A stretch of DNA of 64,000 nt from IDS-8 sp040902105 (lineage in GTDB: Bacteria; Pseudomonadota; Gammaproteobacteria; Steroidobacterales; Woeseiaceae), in assembly GCA_040902105.1 (NCBI GenBank), contig JBBDXW010000048.1, positions 1 through 64,000 of the forward strand. The letters run 5' to 3'. The translations under genes and the position numbers were made by a program. Below the pieces are notes generated by a model. It was given only the letters and a program-made list of their open reading frames with translations, was not told where the DNA came from and searched no databases. The first letter of the stretch is position 1. The number at the start of each line of letters is the position of its first letter. Shown here piece after piece: positions 9,406-16,979 of the stretch.

Positions 9406-10386
9406 GTGATCCGACTTCCAGTTGTTTTTCTGGCCTTGGTGGCATGTATCGGCTCTACCACTGCGGAGACTTTCGCCGACGATCGAGATAAGCAACTCTT
9501 GATCGAAGGGCAGCTCGAAATCGCGCAACTGAGCGTTGACGAGGTGGAAGTCCAGCGTGCGAAAGCCCATCTGGAGCAGTTACCCGGTTCCGCGGAAGGT
9601 CAGTTCATTGTTGTCAGGGAGAACAATTTCGCGGACGAATGGCCGGAAAGGTTTCGATCGTCCGATATGCCTCTCGAGCTAAGCGAAGATCAGCTAAAGG
9701 GACTGCGTGAACTCAGGATTATGGGCGGCGGCCAACCCTCCGAAAAGCAACTGCGGAATATCATCGAGCGCAGCGAATACCCTGTCATCGTACTCGATTT
9801 TCGACAGGAGCCTCACGGCCATGTTGCCGGAATGCCGATTACCTGGTTTCGCCCCTATGTTTCGGATCGTGACCTTGGCATTGAGGAAATCATTTCCCTG
9901 GAGGATGACTTTATTGAATTCCTCGAGAGCACGCCGTCGGTTCGAGTCGACAGCGTCAATTGGACAGGAGGCCAGGACTATGAGCTCTTGAGTTCCGAGT
10001 TCATCGAAAACGACACTGTGCTGACGAACGCGGATATGGTGGAGAGGAATGGCGTACGCTATATGCGATTCTACGTCCCTGTAGTCCCAAACGATCGTCA
10101 GATCGCGGAGTTCGAAGCTTTAGTAGAGGAGGTTTCCGAACAGGACGTTACCTTGTACTTTCAATGCTGGGATGGGACGGGTCGCTCTTCTGCGTTCATG
10201 GTGATGTATGACATTCTCAGAAACGGCCGCGGGGTCTCGCTGGAGTCCATCGCAGATCGTCATGCAGCGATGGGCGGCATTAACGTCCTGGAGTTGCCGC
10301 CGGAAAGCAGTCCCAACTATGCTCGCTCAGTAGTGCGACGAGACTTCATCATTGATTATTATCGGAAGAAGACAAAGACAGAATGA
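9406..10386 (+). CDS. Secreted protein-tyrosine-phosphatase-like (phytase-like) protein
   Basis: The product of 326 residues begins with a Sec signal peptide (MIRLPVVFLALVACIGSTTA) and should be periplasmic. Around residue 254 lies CWDGTGRSS, a C-x5-R P-loop as in cysteine-dependent phosphatases, and the sequence downstream (YDILRNGRGVSLESI) fits the PTP-like inositol phosphatase (PhyA-type) group. The residue before the Cys is Gln instead of the usual His, which may alter the Cys pKa. An upstream WPD-like acid was not found with confidence. The GTG start at 9406 has GAGGAG eight bases ahead. Substrate unknown; a phosphorylated small molecule or protein is plausible. Confidence 0.65.
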   Translation: MIRLPVVFLALVACIGSTTAETFADDRDKQLLIEGQLEIAQLSVDEVEVQRAKAHLEQLPGSAEGQFIVVRENNFADEWPERFRSSDMPLELSEDQLKGLRELRIMGGGQPSEKQLRNIIERSEYPVIVLDFRQEPHGHVAGMPITWFRPYVSDRDLGIEEIISLEDDFIEFLESTPSVRVDSVNWTGGQDYELLSSEFIENDTVLTNADMVERNGVRYMRFYVPVVPNDRQIAEFEALVEEVSEQDVTLYFQCWDGTGRSSAFMVMYDILRNGRGVSLESIADRHAAMGGINVLELPPESSPNYARSVVRRDFIIDYYRKKTKTE

Positions 10387-10390
10387 AAAC

Positions 10391-10414
10391 GGCTCCTCGA
10401 AGGGGCCACTTTTT
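10391..10414 (+). terminator. Rho-independent terminator after the phosphatase-like gene
   Basis: A six-pair stem (GGCTCC / GGGGCC with one G-T pair, loop TCGAA) is followed by ACTTTTT, five bases after the stop codon. Confidence 0.7.
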
Positions 10415-10472
10415 ATCTGGTAGCCGGGCCAGGGTCGGCCTTCCCCCGGCCGTACGGGCGGGGAATACGCCG

Positions 10473-11414
10473 TCACTGTAAATTTGGGTGAACGACCGCG
10501 TCCTTCGGCCATAGCAGATAGCGGGCGATGAGTTCCGCGTAGCCGCGGAAACGATAGCCGCCATTGGCGGTCAGGATGGCGTGGCGTTGGTCACGATAGC
10601 GCGAAGGCAAGGCGTACCATGGCCGGCCGGGCTCGCGGTGGTGCAGCGCGTGCAAGTTATTATTGAGATACAGCAGCGCCATGGGCCAGGCCGCCTCCAC
10701 CACTACCGAGCGGTGCTGCGGGTCGGTGGCCGCCTGGTGCTCCGCGAACGACCGCAGCAGCGTCAGTGCAGTACCGGGGTACGCGAAGAACAGGATGAAT
10801 TCTTCGAGCGGAATGTCACAGACGGCCACTACCCACAGCAGCACGACCCCGCAGGCCGGCACGTGCAGCCGCCAGGCCTTGCCCGTGCCGCGCTCCCCAC
10901 GCAGCAGGCGGGGAAGCTCGCGGCGCCACAAGCCCCACACGGCCAGCAGCGGGCCGAACAGCAGCCGCCCCGTCACCGTATTGCGTATCCGCAGCAGGCA
11001 GCGCATCCCGCGGCCACAACCGCCCCATTGCTCCGCGGTCATATAGTAGGATTCCGGATCCTCTAACGGATCAGTAAGACCCTGCTCGCGGTGATGGGCA
11101 ATGTGGGTATCATGGTAAACGCGATACGGCAGCCACAGCGACAGGCTGGGAGACACGAGCAGCTCGTTGAGCCGGCGCCAGCGGGTCGGATGGCCGTGGA
11201 TGGCCTCGTGCTGCAGCGAACCGTGCCAGGCCACCAGATAGGCGCCGGCCGGCAGGATCAGCCACCAGGGTAATTCGTGATAGAACCAGGTGAGCGCCCC
11301 AAAACTCGCGTAGATCGCTGCGGCCACGAGGAGAGTCGGCCATTCCGCCGCGCGCGCTCCCGGCACCGGGTGCCGGACGTCGGGGACGGGTCGTTCAGCG
11401 ATGTCTGGCACCAT
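10473..11414 (-). CDS. Membrane fatty acid desaturase (paralogue 2)
   Basis: Second di-iron membrane desaturase, about 313 residues. Histidine boxes: HEAIHGH, HDTHIAHHRE and HALHHREPG, plus the additional AEHQAA also seen as EHRAA in paralogue 1. I chose ATG 11414 (MVPDIAERPVPD); an open frame extends to 11576 but would run into the divergent regulator. The two paralogues align along their full length, with conserved LLYLNNN/LFLYNNI and YALPSRYR/YQIPAYYR stretches. The divergent XRE regulator at 11562 suggests that this gene, at least, is transcriptionally controlled. Confidence 0.88.
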   Translation of the reverse strand: MVPDIAERPVPDVRHPVPGARAAEWPTLLVAAAIYASFGALTWFYHELPWWLILPAGAYLVAWHGSLQHEAIHGHPTRWRRLNELLVSPSLSLWLPYRVYHDTHIAHHREQGLTDPLEDPESYYMTAEQWGGCGRGMRCLLRIRNTVTGRLLFGPLLAVWGLWRRELPRLLRGERGTGKAWRLHVPACGVVLLWVVAVCDIPLEEFILFFAYPGTALTLLRSFAEHQAATDPQHRSVVVEAAWPMALLYLNNNLHALHHREPGRPWYALPSRYRDQRHAILTANGGYRFRGYAELIARYLLWPKDAVVHPNLQ

Positions 11415-11438
11415 GCTCAAAATTGCCGGAAGGTTGCG

Positions 11439-11458
11439 ATGTTTACATAACGAAACAT
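11439..11458. promoter_or_regulatory. Candidate operator between desaturase and XRE regulator
   Basis: In the 147-base divergent intergenic region the sequence ATGTTT, eight bases, AAACAT forms an inverted repeat of the size bound by dimeric helix-turn-helix regulators. Position and symmetry support it; binding is inferred. Confidence 0.35.
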
Positions 11459-11561
11459 TGTGTATTAAGCGCACATACTTTACATGCGGCAATCTATGTG
11501 TGCAACGCTCCAGAAGCGAAATTTTTACCGCGCTTGATGCGCAAGCGAACCGAGGCCTCTT

Positions 11562-12410
11562 ATGGACCGTCAGCACGCCGTCGAATCGTTTCGCGCCCGG
11601 CTGCTGGAATTGATCGACCGCGGCAACGAGTCGCGCTCGGCGTTCGCCGCGAGGGTGGGCATAGACCGTTCCACGCTTTCGCAGCTCCTATCCACCGGCA
11701 ACGATCGGTTGCCGCGCGCGGAGACGGTGATCGCCATCGCCCGCGTGGAACAGGTGAGCTGCGACTGGCTGCTGGGTCTGGCCCAGGATCGGCAGGATGG
11801 CACCGAGCTGATCCGCGCCGACATGGAGATCGAGTCCGGCGCCGGATCGCCCATGGACGAGCGCTTGGCGCGCTGGCATAAGGAGGCGACCGGCTACAAG
11901 ATTCGGTATATCCCGACCACGTTGCCCGACCTGCTCAAGACCGACGAGGTCATCCGTTACGAGTGTCCCGACGTCACCGAGGTCCCGCTCGAAACCAGTG
12001 TCGGGCAGGTCTCGAGTCGCTTGAGGTACAGCCGCCAGCCGGAAACCGAGATGGAGGTGTGCTGCGCGGCTCAGACGCTGGAGTCGTTCGCCCGTGGAGA
12101 GAGCGTCTGGCGTGGCCTCGGCCGCCGCGCCCGGCGCGAGCAGATCGAACGCATGATCGAACTGACGGAGGAGCTCTATCCCACGTTCCGGTGGTCGCTC
12201 TACAATGGCCTGAGCCACTTCTCGGTGCCGGTGACCCTGTTCGGCCCGCAGCGTGCCGTGGTGTACGTGGGGCAGCTCTACTTCGTGTTCAACATGACCG
12301 TCCACGTCCGGGTGCTGGCATCCCACTTCGATCGCCTGGTCAAGGAGGCCGTCACGCAACCGACCGAAATGCCGGCCTATCTGCGGGATCTGCTTCGGGA
12401 AGTACGCTAG
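11562..12410 (+). CDS. XRE-family transcriptional regulator with C-terminal sensory domain
   Basis: The first 70 residues form an XRE helix-turn-helix (SAFAARVGIDRSTLSQLLS, then the PRAETVIAIARV helix). The remaining 210 residues are a larger domain with no motif I recognise, containing LYPTFRWSLYNGL and FSVPVTLFGPQRAVVYVGQLYFVF, likely ligand binding or dimerisation. It is divergently oriented from the second desaturase, 147 bases away, which makes that gene the best candidate target. A lipid or acyl-CoA ligand would be reasonable but is inference. Confidence 0.75.
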   Translation: MDRQHAVESFRARLLELIDRGNESRSAFAARVGIDRSTLSQLLSTGNDRLPRAETVIAIARVEQVSCDWLLGLAQDRQDGTELIRADMEIESGAGSPMDERLARWHKEATGYKIRYIPTTLPDLLKTDEVIRYECPDVTEVPLETSVGQVSSRLRYSRQPETEMEVCCAAQTLESFARGESVWRGLGRRARREQIERMIELTEELYPTFRWSLYNGLSHFSVPVTLFGPQRAVVYVGQLYFVFNMTVHVRVLASHFDRLVKEAVTQPTEMPAYLRDLLREVR

Positions 12411-12498
12411 GCGCGGACCTGTACCTTGTCCGTTGCACCTTGACGGCGTCGCGCGGGTTGGTAGCCTTCCCCGTGAAACCTCCTCGTGACGAGGAACG

Positions 12499-14181
12499 GT
12501 GAACAGGGTGGGGGAGCCGATGACCAGGAACATCCGATTGATCGACTCGTTCAGGAACGGTTTCAGCGACGTCGAAAACGCGCTGGTCGATGAATTGCTC
12601 GCAGGCCGTGTCGACCGGCGCGAATTCATGCGCTACGGGAGCGTTCTCGGCCTCGGGCTGCCGGTTCTGGGGTCGCTGGCGGGTGCGGCCGGCCTGAGCC
12701 TGGCGCGCAAAGCGCTGGCGGCGGACCGGAGCACGGGCGGAACGATCCGTGCCGCAGTGTCGATGCCCGACGGCGCGGTCGATCCGGTGACGGCGAACGA
12801 CAGCGCTTCCTATCAGGTCTATTTCCAGACCGCCGAGTTTCTTTGCGTGTCGCAGCCCGACCTGACATTGAAGCCGGTGCTGGCGGAGAGTTGGTCGCCC
12901 AATGACGACGGTACGGTCTGGACGTTCAGGCTGCGGCGTGGCGTGAAGTTCCATAACGGGCAGGAGATGACCGCCGACGACGTGGTGGCGACGTTCGATC
13001 GCCTGTCCGATCCGGAAGGGTCCTCGAATGCACTCTCGGTGTTCAAGGGACTTCTGACCAGGGGCGGCACGCGGAAGGTCGACGACTACACGGTCGCGTT
13101 CCACCTCGAAACGCCCAACGGCAATTTCCCCTACGCGGTTTCGATCGACAATTACAACGCGATAATCCTGCCCGCGAACATGGAGGGGAATTACGAAGAA
13201 ACCTTCATGGGAACCGGTCCGTTCAGGATCGAATCCTACCGGCCGCGGGTGGGCGCCACTCTGGTTCGCAACCCGGATTATTGGGGGCCGAAAGCCCTTC
13301 CGGACCGGGTTGAATTCCGCTTCTACGCCGAGGCGCAGCCCCGCCTGATCGCGCTCCAGGCCGGTGAGGTCGACATGCTCGACGCCGTTCCTGTCGTGAT
13401 GAGCCCAGTGCTTCAACGCAATCCCGATATCAAGCTCATCCCGATCAATTCGTCCAACCACCGGCCGATGCACATGAAATGCGACCGGCCGCCATTCGGC
13501 GACAAGCGCGTGCGCCAGGCGTTGGCGCTGACCCTCGATCGGCAGCGGCTGGTGGACGGTTTGTGCCGGGGGCTGGCGGTGAAGGGAAACGACAGCCCCT
13601 TCGCGCCGCTCTATCCGTCGACCGACCCGTCAGTGCCGCAGCGCGATCAGGACATCGCCAGGGCGCGGCAGCTCATGGCGGCGGCAGGGGTCGCCGACGG
13701 GTTCGATGTCACGCTGACGACCCAGCAATACACCGATATTCCCGAGTATGCGCAACTTGTTCAGAGTTTCGCCAAGGATGCGGGTATCAGGATCAATCTC
13801 AAGATCGAGACGCAGGAAGCCTATTACGGCAAGGCTGTCCCCGGCCAGTCGGATTGGCTCGACAGTACGCTCGGCATTACCGATTACGCCCATCGCGGCG
13901 TGCCGAACGTGTTTCTCGGCAATCCGCTGCTCAGCGACGGCGCCTGGAACGCCGCGCATTTCCGGAACGCGACTTACGACAATCTTGTCGCCCAGTATGT
14001 CAAAGCGCTCGATCTGGAGGCGCAGCGTAGCGTCGCCGGACGGATTCAGCAGCTGTTGCTCGACGAAACGCCCGTCATCATCGCTTACTTTCCGAACTTG
14101 CTGGTCCCGGTCCGAAAAGACATCCAGGGGCTGCCGCCGATCTCGGCTGGGCTGTTGCTCGACCGGGTTTATCGGGCGTAG
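12499..14181 (+). CDS. Peptide-type ABC transporter substrate-binding protein
   Basis: Family 5 extracellular solute-binding protein (DppA/OppA type), about 560 residues. The N-terminus has a twin-arginine-like signal, DRREFMRYGSVLGLGLP, followed by a hydrophobic stretch and an Ala-rich cleavage region (KALAADR). Then come the family segments LAESWSPNDDGTVWTFRLRRGVKFHNG and MGTGPFRIESY. The start is either GTG 12499 or ATG 12520, the latter with GGGGGAG close upstream. It heads a collinear set with two permeases and a fused ATPase, so ligands are taken up into the cytosol; peptides, opines or betaine-like compounds are all possible for this family. Confidence 0.9.
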   Translation: MNRVGEPMTRNIRLIDSFRNGFSDVENALVDELLAGRVDRREFMRYGSVLGLGLPVLGSLAGAAGLSLARKALAADRSTGGTIRAAVSMPDGAVDPVTANDSASYQVYFQTAEFLCVSQPDLTLKPVLAESWSPNDDGTVWTFRLRRGVKFHNGQEMTADDVVATFDRLSDPEGSSNALSVFKGLLTRGGTRKVDDYTVAFHLETPNGNFPYAVSIDNYNAIILPANMEGNYEETFMGTGPFRIESYRPRVGATLVRNPDYWGPKALPDRVEFRFYAEAQPRLIALQAGEVDMLDAVPVVMSPVLQRNPDIKLIPINSSNHRPMHMKCDRPPFGDKRVRQALALTLDRQRLVDGLCRGLAVKGNDSPFAPLYPSTDPSVPQRDQDIARARQLMAAAGVADGFDVTLTTQQYTDIPEYAQLVQSFAKDAGIRINLKIETQEAYYGKAVPGQSDWLDSTLGITDYAHRGVPNVFLGNPLLSDGAWNAAHFRNATYDNLVAQYVKALDLEAQRSVAGRIQQLLLDETPVIIAYFPNLLVPVRKDIQGLPPISAGLLLDRVYRA

Positions 14182-14239
14182 CTTCGCGGCGTTAGCACGC
14201 ACATAAAGCAACCTCAAACACGGAGCAACCGGATCATCC

Positions 14240-15079
14240 ATGCGAAAACCTCACTTGCGTGGCCGCGGGCCACATTTTCCGATCCTCGATCAGATTCGCC
14301 AGTACGAGTCGGAGCCGGGTTATGTGCTCTTCACGATGCCGTCACCCAAGCGGCTTCGGGTGGTGGTCGGCGATTTGACGGTCGCGGACACCGTCGAGGG
14401 ACTCGTGATGTACGAGTCCGATCATCTGCCGGTTTATTATTTTCCGATAAAGGACGTCGACGAGGCCATGCTGATGCCGAGCGCGACCCGTACGGAGTCG
14501 CCGTTCAAAGGCACGGCGACGCACTATTCGCTGAATACCGGCATAACGCTGGTGGAGGACGGAGGCTGGCGCTACCTGAAACCGCCGCCGGAATGCCCAC
14601 CGATTTCGGACTACATGGCCTTCTACTGGAACAAGATCAATCACTGGTACGAGGAGGACGAAGAGATATTCGTCCATGCGCGAGATCCGTTCCGCCGAAT
14701 CGATTGTCTCCCCTCGTCGCGCCGGATAGAAGTCTTCGTCGAGGGCGAGAAGGTCGCCGATTCGAAGCGTGGCGTGTTCCTCTTCGAGACCGGCCTGCCG
14801 ACGCGCTACTACATGCCGATCGCCGATACGCGGCTCGATTTGTTGACCCCGAGTCGCTATGTGTCGCGTTGCCCCTACAAGGGGCTAAGCAGTTGGTATC
14901 ACATGACGGTCAAGAAGAAGCGCCATGAAAATCTCGTCTGGCACTACCAGGATCCGGTCCATGAATCGGCCCGGATCAAGGGCCTTGTTTCGTTCTACAA
15001 CGAATTCGTCGACAAGATTTTGATCGACGGCGTCGAGCAACCGAAGCCGCTCACGGCATCGTCGCATGGCTATTATTGA
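14240..15079 (+). CDS. Tandem DUF427 protein
   Basis: About 279 residues made of two DUF427-type modules. The first (about 35-125) has RLRVVVGDLTVADTVEGLVMYESDHLPVYYFP, the second (about 165-255) has RRIEVFVEGEKVADSKRGVFLFETGLPTRYYMP; each ends with a KG.....YH/YS segment (SPFKGTATHYS, CPYKGLSSWYH). The biochemical role of DUF427 is unknown to me. It sits inside the ABC transporter operon, between the binding protein and the first permease, so it probably acts on the imported compound or its product. It has no signal peptide and is probably cytosolic. Confidence 0.8.
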   Translation: MRKPHLRGRGPHFPILDQIRQYESEPGYVLFTMPSPKRLRVVVGDLTVADTVEGLVMYESDHLPVYYFPIKDVDEAMLMPSATRTESPFKGTATHYSLNTGITLVEDGGWRYLKPPPECPPISDYMAFYWNKINHWYEEDEEIFVHARDPFRRIDCLPSSRRIEVFVEGEKVADSKRGVFLFETGLPTRYYMPIADTRLDLLTPSRYVSRCPYKGLSSWYHMTVKKKRHENLVWHYQDPVHESARIKGLVSFYNEFVDKILIDGVEQPKPLTASSHGYY

Positions 15080-15141
15080 TTGCGGCGCGCACAGTCTTTG
15101 ACCGTCCGGAAACGTCGACCGCCGGCTATGGAGCGTAAGCA

Positions 15142-16101
15142 GTGAGCTTCGGCCGCGTCCTGACGAAGCGCCTGCTGCTCTCGCTGGCGACGTTATGGCT
15201 GCTGAGCGTCATGGTGTTTGCCGGCGGGCAGCTTCTACCAGGCGATGTCGGCCGGGCGATGTTGGGTCCGTTGGCCGACGCGCGGGCGGTCGCCAATCTC
15301 AATCGTGAACTCGGACTGGACCGGCCGTTGCTCGTCCAGTACTGGGATTGGATCAGCCATTTCGTCGTCGGCGACATGAGCATGTCGTATGCATACCGGT
15401 CGTCGGTAGCGCCGTTCATCATGAACGCGCTCGGTTATTCGCTGAAGCTGGGACTGGTCGCCTTCTGCCTGGTGGTACCGTTGGGCATCGCGGCCGGGGT
15501 CTGGTCGGCGCTGCATGTCGGCCGCGCGGTCGACCGGATTGTCAGCGTGCTGGGCCTTTCGGCGACCGTGCTGCCCGAGTTCGTCACCGGCATCGTCCTG
15601 ATCATCATTTTCGGCGTCTGGCTGCAGTGGCTTCCGATCACGGCAAACTGGCCGGAGGGCTCGGGTCCGCTCACGCAAATCTACTATCTGCTACTGCCGT
15701 CGATACCGCTGGTCCTGGTACTGTTCGGTTATATAGCGCGCATGACCCGCGCCGGCACGATCGGCGTGCTCGATTCCGACTATACGCGTACGGCTGTCCT
15801 CAAAGGGCTGCCGTGGCGTGTCGTGCTCTGGCGGCACGTATTGCGGAACGCGCTTCTGCCGACGATCACCGTTGTCGCGACGCAACTCGGCGCCATGATC
15901 GGCGGCCTGGTCATCATCGAAGTGCTGTTCCACTACCCGGGGATTGGCAGCCTGATCTTTGCCGCCGCGCGCGCGAAGGACTTCCCCATGCTCCAGGCTG
16001 GCGTGCTGGTGATCGGCGCGATTTACACCTTCGCGGCCTTGGCGGCGGACATACTCCATTCGCTTCTGAACCCCCGCGTCCGGTTCGGAGGGGCCGAATG
16101 A
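15142..16101 (+). CDS. Peptide-type ABC transporter permease, DppB-like
   Basis: Inner-membrane permease of about 319 residues with six predicted helices. The DppB N-terminal pattern is clear (LTKRLLLSLATLWLLSVMVF, then LGLDRPLLVQYWDWI), and the cytoplasmic coupling loop reads YTRTAVLKGLPWRVVLWRHVLRNA. The start is GTG at 15142. Its TGA overlaps the ATG of the next permease gene (ATGA at 16098), showing translational coupling within the operon. It forms the translocation pore together with the DppC-like protein. Confidence 0.92.
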   Translation: MSFGRVLTKRLLLSLATLWLLSVMVFAGGQLLPGDVGRAMLGPLADARAVANLNRELGLDRPLLVQYWDWISHFVVGDMSMSYAYRSSVAPFIMNALGYSLKLGLVAFCLVVPLGIAAGVWSALHVGRAVDRIVSVLGLSATVLPEFVTGIVLIIIFGVWLQWLPITANWPEGSGPLTQIYYLLLPSIPLVLVLFGYIARMTRAGTIGVLDSDYTRTAVLKGLPWRVVLWRHVLRNALLPTITVVATQLGAMIGGLVIIEVLFHYPGIGSLIFAAARAKDFPMLQAGVLVIGAIYTFAALAADILHSLLNPRVRFGGAE

Positions 16102-16979
16102 CCGTCGCGGCGCCCGACGACATGATGGCCGACGCCGCCGCGAACGCGGCTTCGATTTGGCGTGATCGTTTGCGGGCGCTCTCGCGCTCCCGCACGTTTG
16201 TTATTGGCGCGGCGATCGTCCTGTTCTGGATCGCCTGCGCGTTGTTCGGCGGCATGGTGGTTCCCTATGATCCCACCGCGCCCGACATTATGGGCGCGCT
16301 TAGGCCGCCGTCTCCGGAGCATTGGTTCGGAACGGACTCGCTGGGCCGCGACGTGTTCTCGCGGGTAATCGTAGGGTCGCGGGACATATTGATGGTCGCG
16401 CCGCTGGCGACCGCGCTCGGCACGATCCTCGGCGTCATGCTGGGACTTGTGACCGGATATTTCCGCGGCATCGTCGACGACAGCCTCAGCCGGGTCATCG
16501 ATGCGCTACTCGCCTTGCCGATCGTGATCATTGCCCTGATGGCGCTGGCGGCGATCGGCGCTTCGTCATTCACCGTCGTTGTCGTGATCGGAGTCGTCTA
16601 CGCTCCGATCATCGCGCGCACCGTGCGCTCCGCAGTGCTATCGGAGCGCGAACTGGATTATGTCGCGGCGGCCAAACTGCGCGATGAGGGCGCCGCGCAT
16701 ATCCTCTTCGTCGAAATCCTTCCCAACATCGCTTCCCCCATCCTGGTCGAGGCGACGGTGCGCCTGGGTTATGCGATCTTCGCGGTGGCGACTTTGAGCT
16801 TCCTCGGCTTCGGCATCCAGCCGCCGTCCCCGGACTGGGGGCTCTCTATCTCCCAAAGCTACGGCATGATTAACGGCGGCTATTGGTGGCCGGTCCTGTT
16901 CAACGCGATCGCCATCGCGTCGCTGGTGGTCGGGGTCAATCTCGTCGCGGACGGCGTTCAGAGCGTGTACGAGTCATGA
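16098..16979 (+). CDS. Peptide-type ABC transporter permease, DppC-like
   Basis: Partner permease of 293 residues. The N-terminal helix and PYDPTAPD, then the family signature HWFGTDSLGRDVFSRVIVGSR, and the coupling loop LDYVAAAKLRDEGAAHILFVEILPN are all typical of DppC/OppC. The ATG at 16098 overlaps the preceding stop; its own stop overlaps the ATG of the ATPase gene at 16976. The open frame extends far upstream inside dppB, but that part is not coding in this frame. Confidence 0.92.
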   Translation: MTVAAPDDMMADAAANAASIWRDRLRALSRSRTFVIGAAIVLFWIACALFGGMVVPYDPTAPDIMGALRPPSPEHWFGTDSLGRDVFSRVIVGSRDILMVAPLATALGTILGVMLGLVTGYFRGIVDDSLSRVIDALLALPIVIIALMALAAIGASSFTVVVVIGVVYAPIIARTVRSAVLSERELDYVAAAKLRDEGAAHILFVEILPNIASPILVEATVRLGYAIFAVATLSFLGFGIQPPSPDWGLSISQSYGMINGGYWWPVLFNAIAIASLVVGVNLVADGVQSVYES

